From Nocardioides sp. zg-1230 (GTDB lineage Bacteria > Actinomycetota > Actinomycetes > Propionibacteriales > Nocardioidaceae): 64,000 nucleotides of DNA. Of the stretch, positions 17,166 through 25,277 are shown one piece after another (within the stretch, counting starts at the first letter, position 1; every line of letters begins with the position of its first letter). Position numbers and translations under genes: made by a program. Below the pieces are notes generated by a model that worked only from the letters and a program-made list of their open reading frames with translations, did no database searches and was not told where the DNA came from. Location of the stretch: NCBI RefSeq assembly GCF_013155335.1, contig NZ_JABJQZ010000005.1, forward strand, positions 1-64,000, in the 5' to 3' direction.

Positions 17166-17837
17166 TCAGGGGTTGAGCCGGTAGCCGACGCCGCGCACCG
17201 TGGCGATCGACCCGGTGCCGAGCTTCTTGCGCAGGTAGCCGACGTAGACGTCGACGACGTTGGACCCGGGGTCGAAGTCGTAGCCCCAGACCAGGTCGAG
17301 GAGCTGCTCGCGGGTCAGGACCTGGCCCGGGTTGAGCAGGAAGATCTCGGCGAGCGCGAACTCGCGCGCCGACAGCTCGGACTCACCCTGCGGTCCGGAG
17401 ATGCGACGCGTGCGCCGGTCGAGCCGCAGGGTGCCGACGACCAGGTCGTCGCCGCTGGCGGGTGCGTCGACCGGCGCGAGGGCGCGCAACCGGAGCCGGA
17501 TGCGGGCCATCAGCTCGGCGAAGCGGAACGGCTTGGCCATGTAGTCGTCGGCCCCGCTGTCGAGCGCGGTCACGGTGTCGGTCACCGAGTCGCGGGCGGT
17601 CAGCACGATGACGGGCATCCGGCTCCCCTGCGAGCGCAGCTGGTCGAGCACCTCGAAGCCGTCCATGCCCGGCAGCCCGATGTCGAGGACCATCAGGTCG
17701 AACCGACCCGACAGAGCCTCGTCGAGACCGCTCGGGCCGTCGCCTGCGACGGTCGGCTGGTGGCCCTCGGCCCGCAGGCCCTTGGCCACGAACGAGGCGA
17801 TCCGGTCCTCGTCCTCCACGATCAGGATCTGGGCCAT
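17166..17837 (-). CDS. OmpR/PhoB-family response regulator
   Basis: This 223-residue regulator has a receiver domain (residues 1-120; phosphoacceptor Asp52 in LMVLDIGLPGMDG, Lys in DDYMAKPF) and a winged-helix output domain ending in VRGVGYRLNP. Its start lies inside the sensor kinase gene, with a 16-base overlap, so the pair is coupled. The 11-bp-phased repeats in front of both Asp-rich genes are its likely targets; this is inferred from position and spacing. Confidence 0.95.
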   Translation of the reverse strand: MAQILIVEDEDRIASFVAKGLRAEGHQPTVAGDGPSGLDEALSGRFDLMVLDIGLPGMDGFEVLDQLRSQGSRMPVIVLTARDSVTDTVTALDSGADDYMAKPFRFAELMARIRLRLRALAPVDAPASGDDLVVGTLRLDRRTRRISGPQGESELSAREFALAEIFLLNPGQVLTREQLLDLVWGYDFDPGSNVVDVYVGYLRKKLGTGSIATVRGVGYRLNP

Positions 17838-19342
17838 CGCGTGTCCTTCCTCATCAGGTTGTCGGTCATCGCCTCGATCTCACGGTCCGGCAGGACGACC
17901 TCGACGCGTGCCCCGTGCGGCTCGGCAGCGCTGATGCGTACGTCGCCGCCATGTGCGTCGGCGATCGCGCGCACGATGCTGAGGCCGAGGCCGAAGCCGT
18001 CGTCTCCCGCGCGCACCTGGGCGCGACCGAATCGCTCGAGCACCGCCTCCCGGTCCTCCGCGGGGATCCCGTCGCCCGTGTCACGCACCCACAGCCGCAC
18101 CTCGCCGTCACCGCGGGCGGAGCCGATCGCGACCTCCGCGCCCGGGTCGGTGTGCTTGACGGCGTTGTCGGCCAGCTGCAGCAGGGCCTGGGTGACCCGT
18201 TGCTCGTCGAGCACGGCCCGTCCACGGGCCACGTCGTCGAGGCGCCACGCACGGTCGCCGAGGGCGGTGGCCTTCGCCAGCACGGACTGGGTGAGGGCGG
18301 ACAGCTCGACCTCGCCCAGCACGAGGAAGTCGGGGCGCCGGCTCTTGGCCAGCAGGATCAGGTCGGTCACCAGGCGCGACATCCGGTCGACCTCGTCGAG
18401 CAGCAGCTCGCGGGTCTCGGCCAGGTCGTCGGGGTCGCCCGGGTCGAGGAGCTCGAGGTGTCCACGGACCACCGTCAACGGTGTCTTGAGCTCGTGACCG
18501 GCATCGTCCAGGAACTGTCGCTGGGCCGCGAAGCCCGAGTCGAGGCGCTCCAGCATGCCGTTGATCGTGCGGGTGAGCGCGGTGATGTCGTCGTTGCCGC
18601 GCTCGGGGATGCGCCGCGACAGGTCGGTGGCGGTGATCTCGCGCGCCGTCTCCTCCAGCGTGCGCAGCGGGGCCAGCAGGCGGCCGGACTGGAAGCCGGC
18701 GATCGTGGTGATCAGCCCGAGAGAGAGCAGTGCGATGAGGGTGTAGGTCCGGAGGGTGCGGTCGAGCTCCTCGTGCTCGTCGCGCAGGAAGTTGACGATC
18801 GCCAGCGCACCCTCGCCCTGGGTGTTGGTCACCGGGACGAGCGTCACCCACGTCTCGCCGAAGGTGGGCGAGTCGATCACCCGGGTGCCGCCGACCCCGG
18901 CGAGCTCGGACAGGGCCTCCCGGTAGGCCGGCTCGTCGAGGACCTCCTGGCCGTAACGGTTGGCGGTGCGCTCGGGGGTCTGGCCGCGCACGTAGCCGAC
19001 GAGCATCTCGTCGTCGTCGGGGACGTTTCGCGTGAGGAAGACGTTGAGCACGCGAGCGACGTCGTCGAACTCCTCGCCGGTGTTGGGGTCGATCCGCAGC
19101 GCGCGCAGCTCGGCGATCTCCTGGGTGATCTGTGCGGTGACCTGGCGCTCGATGCGCGCGGACTCGAGGGCGTAGACGAGCAGTCCGGCGCCGGTCATCG
19201 CCACCGCGGTGAGCAGGGCGACGACGACGGTGAGGCGCGTGCGGACCGAGACGCGGGCGAAGCGGCGGCGGGCACGGTCAGTCGTCCCCGTCGTCGTCTC
19301 GGTCGTCGTCCCCGTCGTCCCCGTCGTCGTCCCCGCCGCCAT
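17822..19342 (-). CDS. Membrane sensor histidine kinase
   Basis: The protein has a first membrane helix (TVVVALLTAVAMTGAGLLVY), an extracellular segment of about 150 residues, a second helix (YTLIALLSLGLITTIAGF), a HAMP linker, an H-box (DDAGHELKTPLTVV), an N-box (ADNAVKHT), DTGDGIP and GFGLGLSIV. The start is uncertain. Helix 1 requires translation to begin upstream of 19278, inside the Asp-rich gene and in another frame. In-frame ATGs exist at 19342, 19369 and 19402, each adding a Thr/Gly-rich leader; none has a well-placed ribosome site. 19342 is used here as the shortest. Confidence 0.88.
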   Translation of the reverse strand: MAAGTTTGTTGTTTETTTGTTDRARRRFARVSVRTRLTVVVALLTAVAMTGAGLLVYALESARIERQVTAQITQEIAELRALRIDPNTGEEFDDVARVLNVFLTRNVPDDDEMLVGYVRGQTPERTANRYGQEVLDEPAYREALSELAGVGGTRVIDSPTFGETWVTLVPVTNTQGEGALAIVNFLRDEHEELDRTLRTYTLIALLSLGLITTIAGFQSGRLLAPLRTLEETAREITATDLSRRIPERGNDDITALTRTINGMLERLDSGFAAQRQFLDDAGHELKTPLTVVRGHLELLDPGDPDDLAETRELLLDEVDRMSRLVTDLILLAKSRRPDFLVLGEVELSALTQSVLAKATALGDRAWRLDDVARGRAVLDEQRVTQALLQLADNAVKHTDPGAEVAIGSARGDGEVRLWVRDTGDGIPAEDREAVLERFGRAQVRAGDDGFGLGLSIVRAIADAHGGDVRISAAEPHGARVEVVLPDREIEAMTDNLMRKDTRWPRS

Positions 19343-19730
19343 GTCCGTCGTCGTCCGTGTCGTCGTCATCGTCGTCCCCGCCGTCCCACTCGTCGTCGTC
19401 ATCCTCTCCGATCGGCGTGGGTGGGGGCGTCACGACCACGGCGTCACCGCCGCCGCGGCTCCCGTCGTCGCCATCGTCCCGGTCGTCGTCGCCGTCGTCC
19501 CTGCCGGTGGGGCGCGGGGGAGGGGCCTGCGTGGGCCGCTGTATCGGCGACGACCCGGTGCTGGATGTCGGGTCGATGCTGGCCGGCGGGTCGCTCGGTG
19601 CGTCGCGGAGGATCACCGGACTGTGGTCGGGGGGCGGGGGTGCTCCGGGCGAGGCCAGGGACCCGGCGACGTACGCCGTCATCGGCACCACGACCGCCAG
19701 GGCCAGCAGCACCTTCGTCACCCGTCCCAT
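19278..19730 (-). CDS. Asp-rich secreted hydrophilic protein upstream of the sensor kinase
   Basis: This 150-residue protein has a signal peptide (KVLLALAVVVPMTAYVAGSLA), a Pro-rich middle and a tail made almost only of Asp and Gly (many DDD and DDG runs). It resembles the small secreted hydrophilic proteins found beside two-component systems in Streptomyces. Its last 65 bases overlap the 5' part of the kinase gene in a different frame. Its promoter region carries the element shared with the gene at 15808. A role in cation binding near the sensor is plausible but unproven. Confidence 0.78.
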   Translation of the reverse strand: MGRVTKVLLALAVVVPMTAYVAGSLASPGAPPPPDHSPVILRDAPSDPPASIDPTSSTGSSPIQRPTQAPPPRPTGRDDGDDDRDDGDDGSRGGGDAVVVTPPPTPIGEDDDDEWDGGDDDDDDTDDDGHGGGDDDGDDGDDDRDDDGDD

Positions 19731-19763
19731 GGTCAGGATCGTGCGCGGTGATCGTGGTGCCTG

Positions 19764-19793
19764 CGTGAGACCCGGATGAGAGCCTTCTTAGAG
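19764..19793 (-). promoter_or_regulatory. 11-bp-phased repeats upstream of the Asp-rich/kinase operon
   Basis: Read on the coding (minus) strand, CTCTAA, CTCTCA and GTCTCA follow each other at 11-base steps. The 19-mer CTCTCATCCGGGTCTCACG (complement of 19764-19782) matches 18 of 19 bases of the element at 15719-15737. It ends 34 bases before the start codon. It is a candidate autoregulatory operator for the adjacent OmpR-type regulator. Confidence 0.6.
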
Positions 19794-19890
19794 TCCGCTC
19801 GTCCGTCCGCTCGTCGACGCCCACGTGCCGTCCGTCGCACCCGGCGTCCGACCGCTCGCAGCACCCGGTGACGCGTGCCACAGTGGGCGC

Positions 19891-21432
19891 ATGATCGTCC
19901 CCTTCAGCGTCACCGACTTCATCGAGCGCGCCGCGGCCGTCTACGGCGAGCGGCCGGGATTCATCGACGAGCCCGACCAGCCCGCCGCGTCGCTCGGCAC
20001 GCTGACCTACGCCGAGGCGTACGAGCTCTCGCGCAGGCAGGCGGCGAAGCTGGACGAGCTCGGGCTGGAGGTCGGAGACCGGGTCGCGATCATCAGCCAC
20101 AACTCGGCGCGCCTGCTGACGTCGTTCTTCGGCGTGTGCGGCTCGGGTCGAGTGCTGGTGCCGATCAACTTCCGCCTGCGGCCGGACGAGATCGCCTACA
20201 TCGTGTCCCACTCCGGCGCGCGGGTGCTCTACGTCGACCCGGAGCTGGTGGACGCGCTGAAGGGCGTCGACGTCGAGCACACCTTCGTGCTGGGCGAGGA
20301 CGAGACGATGTTCGCCGCACCTGACGTGGAGCCGCGTGCATGGGAGCCGGACGAGAACGCGACGGCCACGATCAACTACACCTCGGGCACGACGGCACGG
20401 CCCAAGGGCGTGCAGATCACCCACCGCAACATCTGGACCAACGCGGTCACGTTCGCCCTGCACGCCGGCGTCACCGACCGCGACGTCTACCTGCACACGC
20501 TGCCGATGTTCCACGCCAACGGCTGGGGGATGCCCTTCGCGATGACGGGGCTCGGCGTGCCGCACGTGGTGCTCCGCAAGGTCGACGGCGCCGAGATCCT
20601 GCGCCGGGTCGAGCAGCACGGCGTGACCGTGATGTGCGCGGCACCGGCCGTCGCCGCCGCGGTGCTGGAGGCCGCGCAGGACTGGGAGGGCGAGATCCCC
20701 GGTCGTGACCGCGTGCGGATCATCATGGCGGGCGCCCCGCCGCCGACGAAGACGGTCGTGCGGGTCGAGGAGGAGCTCGGCTGGGAGTTCGTCCAGATCT
20801 ACGGCCTCACCGAGACCTCGCCGCTGCTGACGGTCAACCGCTCGCGAGCGGAGTGGGACGACCTGCCCGCCGAGGAGCGGGCGGCGAAGCTGGTGCGGGC
20901 CGGCGCGCCCGCGATCGGCGTACGCCTGCGCACCGACGCCGAGGGGGAGGTGCTGGCGCGCTCCAACGTCATCCTCGAGGGCTACTGGGAGCGGCCCGAC
21001 GAGACGCAGAAGGCGCTTGTGGACGGCTGGTTCCACACCGGCGACGGCGGCGTGATCGGCGACGACGGCTACCTCACGATCAGCGACCGCAAGAAGGACG
21101 TGATCATCACCGGTGGCGAGAACGTGTCCTCGATCGAGGTCGAGGACGTGCTGTTCTCCCACCCGGCGGTCGCCGAGGTCGCGGTCATCGGCGTGCCTAG
21201 CGAGAAGTGGGGCGAGACGATCAAGGCGCTCGTCGTGCTGGGTGACGGCGCCGAGGGCGGCTCCGAGATGGAGGCCGAGCTGATCGCCTGGTGCAAGGAC
21301 AAGGCAGCGGGCTACAAGGCCCCGACCTCGATCGAGTTCCGCGACGAGCTGGCGCGCACGGCGACCGGGAAGCTGCAGAAGTTCAAGCTGCGCCAGCCCT
21401 ACTGGGAGGGCCAGGAGCGGCAGGTCAACTAG
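19891..21432 (+). CDS. Long-chain acyl-CoA synthetase family ligase
   Basis: This is a 513-residue ANL ligase and the second one in the window. Motifs: YTSGTTARPKGVQITHRN P-loop, LPMFHANGWG, YGLTETSP, DGWFHTGDGGVIGDDGYL, SDRKKDVIITGGENV and RTATGKLQKFKLR with the catalytic Lys. The FHANGWG and ITGGENVSSIEVE forms are typical of FadD/AlkK-like medium-chain acyl-CoA synthetases. The ATG at 19891 is the first start in line with the conserved N-terminus. It stands alone upstream of the NIF3 gene. Confidence 0.9.
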   Translation: MIVPFSVTDFIERAAAVYGERPGFIDEPDQPAASLGTLTYAEAYELSRRQAAKLDELGLEVGDRVAIISHNSARLLTSFFGVCGSGRVLVPINFRLRPDEIAYIVSHSGARVLYVDPELVDALKGVDVEHTFVLGEDETMFAAPDVEPRAWEPDENATATINYTSGTTARPKGVQITHRNIWTNAVTFALHAGVTDRDVYLHTLPMFHANGWGMPFAMTGLGVPHVVLRKVDGAEILRRVEQHGVTVMCAAPAVAAAVLEAAQDWEGEIPGRDRVRIIMAGAPPPTKTVVRVEEELGWEFVQIYGLTETSPLLTVNRSRAEWDDLPAEERAAKLVRAGAPAIGVRLRTDAEGEVLARSNVILEGYWERPDETQKALVDGWFHTGDGGVIGDDGYLTISDRKKDVIITGGENVSSIEVEDVLFSHPAVAEVAVIGVPSEKWGETIKALVVLGDGAEGGSEMEAELIAWCKDKAAGYKAPTSIEFRDELARTATGKLQKFKLRQPYWEGQERQVN

Positions 21433-21453
21433 CGGGTCCCCGATAATCAGCGC

Positions 21454-22572
21454 ATGCCCAGCCTTGCCGACGTCGTCGACCTGATCCACGCCTGGTACCC
21501 GCCGCGCACCGCCGACTCGTGGGACGCCGTCGGCCTGGTGGCGGGCGACCCGGCGGCCGAGATCGGCAAGGTGATGTTCGCCGTGGATCCCACGGTCGAG
21601 GTCGCCCGGGACGCCGTGGAGTGGGGCGCCGACCTGCTCGTGGTGCACCACCCGCTGTTCCTCGCGCCCGTCAGCTCGGTCGCCGCGGACACGCCCAAGG
21701 GGCGCACGCTCCACACGCTCACCGCCGGCGGCTGCGCGTTGCTCGCCGCCCACACCAACGCCGACCAGGCGGTCACCGGTGTCTCGGAGTCGCTCGCCCT
21801 GGCCCTCGGGCTGACCGACCTCGCGCCGATCAGGCCGGCGCCTGCGGGTCCGCTCGACAAGGTGGTCGTGTTCGTGCCGCTGGGAGCTGCCGACGCCGTA
21901 CGCGCCGCGATGACGGAGGCGGGAGCGGGCCGGATCGGCGACTACGACTCCTGCACCTGGACCGCGACGGGGGAGGGACGCTTCCGGCCGCTGGACGGGG
22001 CGACCCCCGCCGTCGGCGCGGTCGGCGACCTCGAGGTGGTCGAGGAGGCACGGGTCGAGGCGGTGGTCCCGCGCTCGCGTCGTACGGCGGTCGTGCGGGC
22101 GCTGCTGGCCGCGCACCCCTACGAGGAACCGGCCTTCAACGTCGTCCCGCTCGCGGACCCTGGCCTCGCCACGACCGGCACCGGGAGGGTCGGCACGGTC
22201 GAGGAGACCACGCTCGAGGAGTTCGCCGCGCGGGTCGGCGCCGCGCTGCCCGCCACTGCGCACGGCGTACGCGTCGCCGGCGACCCGCAGCGTCCGGTGC
22301 GGCGGGTCGCGGTGTGCGGCGGGGCGGGCGACTTCCTCCTCGACGAGCTCGCCCACAGCGACGTCGACGTCTACGTCACCAGCGACCTGCGGCACCACCG
22401 GGCGTCCGAGTTCATGGAGCACGACGGCCCGGCGCTCGTCGACGTCGCGCACTGGGCGGCCGAGTGGACGTGGCTGCCCGCGGTGGAGGCTCGGCTGCAG
22501 CGGGAGCTGGGCGATAGGGTCGAGACCCGGGTCAGCACGCGGTGCACCGACCCGTGGACGTTCCGCCCCTGA
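21454..22572 (+). CDS. NIF3-like dinuclear metal centre protein
   Basis: This 372-residue protein belongs to the NIF3/YqfO family, which forms hexameric toroids around two metal ions. The metal-ligand motif LVVHHPLFLAP, the AAHTNADQA segment and the C-terminal SDLRHH motif are present. A central insert of about 110 residues (DKVVVFVPLGAADAVRAAMTEAGAG) is the PII/CutA-like domain of long family members. The biochemical role of the family is unsettled. The zinc-ribbon gene follows after 28 bases, an arrangement common in actinobacteria. Confidence 0.9.
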   Translation: MPSLADVVDLIHAWYPPRTADSWDAVGLVAGDPAAEIGKVMFAVDPTVEVARDAVEWGADLLVVHHPLFLAPVSSVAADTPKGRTLHTLTAGGCALLAAHTNADQAVTGVSESLALALGLTDLAPIRPAPAGPLDKVVVFVPLGAADAVRAAMTEAGAGRIGDYDSCTWTATGEGRFRPLDGATPAVGAVGDLEVVEEARVEAVVPRSRRTAVVRALLAAHPYEEPAFNVVPLADPGLATTGTGRVGTVEETTLEEFAARVGAALPATAHGVRVAGDPQRPVRRVAVCGGAGDFLLDELAHSDVDVYVTSDLRHHRASEFMEHDGPALVDVAHWAAEWTWLPAVEARLQRELGDRVETRVSTRCTDPWTFRP

Positions 22573-22600
22573 ACCCCCCGAAGTCGAAGCAGGAGAGCCG

Positions 22601-23341
22601 TTGAAGGCCGATCCCACCCACCAGCTCGCGCTCCTCGACGTCGCCGAGCTCGACCGACGCGCCGCCCAGCTGCGCCACCAGCGCAGCCACCTCCCCGAGG
22701 TCGCGGAGATCAGCACGTTGGAGGCCGAGCGCACCGAGCTCACCGACCAGGTGCGTGACGCCCGCATCGTCGTGGACGACCTGACCGTCGAGCAGGCCAA
22801 GGCCGACCGCGAGGTCGAGCAGGTCAAGGCACGCCGCGAGCGCGACCGCACCCGCATGGACGCCGGTCAGATCACCAACCCCAAGGACCTCGAGCGCATG
22901 CAGCACGAGCTCGTCTCGCTCGAGCGTCGCATCTCCACGCTGGAGGACGCCGAGCTCGAGGTGATGGAGAGGCTCGAGGAGGCCCAGCAGGTCCTCGACG
23001 GGCTCGGCATCCGCGCCGACGACATCGACGCGCGGCTCGCCGAGCTGGTCGCCGCCCGCGACGAGAAGCGCGCGGCCATCGACGGCTCCCTCGACGAGGT
23101 CGCGTCCGCGCGCGGCCCGGCGACCGAGGACATCCCTGACGACCTGATGGCGCTCTACGAGCGGCTGCGCGAGCAGAAGGGCATCGGCGCCTCGCTGCTG
23201 CGGGCCCGCCAGTGCGGCGGCTGCAACATGACGCTGGACGCGTCCGAGCTGTCGCGGATCCGGTCCGCTCCGGCCGACGAGGTCATCCGCTGCGAGGAGT
23301 GCCAGCGCATCCTGGTGCGCACCGACGAGTCCGGCCTCTGA
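22601..23341 (+). CDS. C4-type zinc-ribbon coiled-coil protein
   Basis: This 246-residue protein is mainly a long coiled coil (residues 10-170, rich in Glu, Arg and Leu) followed by a C4 zinc ribbon with two CxxC pairs (CGGCNM and CEECQR). This is the actinobacterial DUF164 family, often found next to NIF3. The TTG start at 22601 is supported by AGGAGA at 22591. The role is unknown; the layout suggests nucleic acid or protein scaffolding. Confidence 0.88.
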   Translation: MKADPTHQLALLDVAELDRRAAQLRHQRSHLPEVAEISTLEAERTELTDQVRDARIVVDDLTVEQAKADREVEQVKARRERDRTRMDAGQITNPKDLERMQHELVSLERRISTLEDAELEVMERLEEAQQVLDGLGIRADDIDARLAELVAARDEKRAAIDGSLDEVASARGPATEDIPDDLMALYERLREQKGIGASLLRARQCGGCNMTLDASELSRIRSAPADEVIRCEECQRILVRTDESGL

Positions 23342-23355
23342 GGGAGTGACGCGTC

Positions 23356-24450
23356 GTGCGGTTCATCGACGCGGAGGTCGTCGCGGAACGCAGCCGTACG
23401 TCGCTGCGCGCCCGGGTGGCGCGGCTGCGGGCCAAGGGCTGGGTGATCGGCCAGTGCGCGGTCGCCGCCGGCGTCGCGTGGTGGCTCGCGGCCGACGTCT
23501 TCGACCACCACCTGCCGTTCTTCGCGCCGATCGCGGCCGTGGTGTCGCTCGGCATGTCCTACGGCCAGCGTCAGCGGCGGGTCGCGGAGGTGACCGTCGG
23601 GGTGGCGCTCGGCGTGTTCCTCGGCGACGCGGCGACCCACCTGATCGGCTCTGGCGGGTGGCAGATCGCGCTGATCGTGGCCGCCGGCATGTCGATCGCG
23701 CTGCTGCTCGACGCCGGCCAGCTGATGATCATCCAGGCGGCCGTCCAGGGCATCGTGGTCGCCGCCCTCGCGCCGGCCCCGGGTGACGCCTTCATCCGCT
23801 GGACCGACGCGATCATCGGCGGCGGGGTGGCCCTCGTCGCGGCGACCGTCGTGCCGCGCGCGCCGCTGCGCAAGCCACGCGACCAGGCGGCCGTCGTGGT
23901 CCGCAAGATCGCCGAGCTGCTGCGCTGCTCGGCCGACCGGATCGGGGACGGTGACGTCGACAAGGCGCTGGCCGTGCTGCGCGACGCCCGGTCGACCGAC
24001 GCGCTCATCGCCGAGCTGCGTGCGGCGTCGCAGGAAGGGTTGTCGGTGGTGAGCTCCTCGCCCTTCCGGCGACGCCACGGCGAGCACCAACGCCAGCTCG
24101 CCGAGCTCGTCGAACCGCTCGACGTGGCCCTGCGCAACACCCGCGTGGTCGTGCGCCGGGTGGCGGTGGCCAGCTATCGCCGCGAGCCCGTCCCGGCGTC
24201 GTACGCCTCCTTGATGCGCGACCTGGCGGACCTCTCGGACCGGGTCGCCGACGAGCTGGTCGCCAACCGGATGGCGGAGGCGGTCATCGACGACCTCATC
24301 GCCCTCGGGCGGGCGACGGCCCAGGTCGAGCACAGTGACGACCTGTCCGCCGAGGTGATCCTCGCCCAGGTGCGCTCGATCGTCGCCGACCTGCTGGCGC
24401 TGTGCGGGATGGACCCGCTCGAGGCGACCGACGTGATCCCCCTGCGTTAG
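23356..24450 (+). CDS. FUSC-family membrane protein (aromatic acid exporter-like)
   Basis: The first 165 of 364 residues contain about five or six membrane helices (IGQCAVAAGVAWWLAADVF, FFAPIAAVVSLGMSYG, VTVGVALGVFLG, IALIVAAGMSIALLL, AVQGIVVAALA, IGGGVALVAATVV). The rest is a cytosolic helical domain. The GQRQRRVAEVTVG segment is typical of the FUSC/ArAE group linked to efflux of aromatic acids. GTG at 23356 follows AGGGAG. Its stop codon overlaps the convergent yaaA stop. The substrate is unknown. Confidence 0.85.
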   Translation: MRFIDAEVVAERSRTSLRARVARLRAKGWVIGQCAVAAGVAWWLAADVFDHHLPFFAPIAAVVSLGMSYGQRQRRVAEVTVGVALGVFLGDAATHLIGSGGWQIALIVAAGMSIALLLDAGQLMIIQAAVQGIVVAALAPAPGDAFIRWTDAIIGGGVALVAATVVPRAPLRKPRDQAAVVVRKIAELLRCSADRIGDGDVDKALAVLRDARSTDALIAELRAASQEGLSVVSSSPFRRRHGEHQRQLAELVEPLDVALRNTRVVVRRVAVASYRREPVPASYASLMRDLADLSDRVADELVANRMAEAVIDDLIALGRATAQVEHSDDLSAEVILAQVRSIVADLLALCGMDPLEATDVIPLR

Positions 24451-25226
24451 ACGTCCGTCACCACGACGTCGAGCTGGGTGCCCTTCGCGGTGGCCCCACC
24501 CGTCTCGACGGTCCAGCCGAGCCGAGTGAGGGTCTCGGCCAGCGCGGCCGGCGTGCGGGGGTTCGCCCCGTCCTCGAGCAGGGCGCGGACGATGCGGCCC
24601 TTGGTCGCCTTGTTGAAGTGGCTCACCACGCTGCGCTTCCCGCCGGACTCGTGGAGGACGCGCACGGTCGCGACGCGGCCGGCCAGCTCCGTCGAGGGCC
24701 GCCAGAAGGCGGCGTACGTCCCGGAGCGCAGGTCGACGAGCAGCCCGGTGCCGATCGCCTCGGTGACGGCCTCGCCGAACACCTCGCGCCAGGCGCCGGC
24801 GACCGAGCCGGTGCCGGGGAGGCTGGCGTCGCCGGAGAGGCGGTAGGCCGGGATGCGGTCACCGGGTCGCACGATGCCGAACAGTGCGCTGGTGATCGCC
24901 ACCCGCGCTGTCGCACGCCGTCGGGCAGCGGGGGAGAGGGTGTCGAAGCCGAGGGCGTCGTAGAGCACCCCGGTGTAGATCGCGTCGGCGCGGGCGGTCG
25001 GGGCGCTGCGCAGGTCGGCGTTGCGCTGCACCAGGTCGCGCTGGGCCGGTCCCAGGCCGAGCACGGCGGCCGCCTTGTCCGGGTCGTCGCCGCACAGCTG
25101 CACGAGCGACTCCAGCAGCGTCGTACGGGTCGCGGTGAGGGACGGTGAGGACAGCGAGCCCAGGTCGAGGGGCTTGCCGCGACGCGGAGCGGTCTTGCCC
25201 TCGCTGGGCGGCAGCAGGATCAGCAC
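24447..25226 (-). CDS. yaaA: YaaA/DUF328 family peroxide-stress protein
   Basis: The 259-residue protein begins VLILLPPSEGK and carries the family core IYTGVLYDALGF, ALFGIVRPGDRIPAYRLS, GLLVDLRSGTYAAFW and SHFNKATKGRIVR. In E. coli YaaA limits intracellular iron during peroxide stress; the same role here is inferred from the family. GTG at 25226 is chosen because the conserved sequence starts right there. The open frame runs far upstream through the RNB gene, but that part is antisense and not coding. Confidence 0.9.
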   Translation of the reverse strand: MLILLPPSEGKTAPRRGKPLDLGSLSSPSLTATRTTLLESLVQLCGDDPDKAAAVLGLGPAQRDLVQRNADLRSAPTARADAIYTGVLYDALGFDTLSPAARRRATARVAITSALFGIVRPGDRIPAYRLSGDASLPGTGSVAGAWREVFGEAVTEAIGTGLLVDLRSGTYAAFWRPSTELAGRVATVRVLHESGGKRSVVSHFNKATKGRIVRALLEDGANPRTPAALAETLTRLGWTVETGGATAKGTQLDVVVTDV

Positions 25227-25277
25227 GCGCGCAAGCGTAGGCAGCGCTCGCCGTGGCCTCCCGGCTAGGGTCCCGGT

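Noticed and set aside
19444..22857. A 1137-codon minus-strand frame opposite the acyl-CoA ligase, NIF3 and zinc-ribbon genes
   Set aside because: It has no recognisable domain and low-complexity Arg/Gly/Val-rich sequence, and it is antisense to three clear genes.
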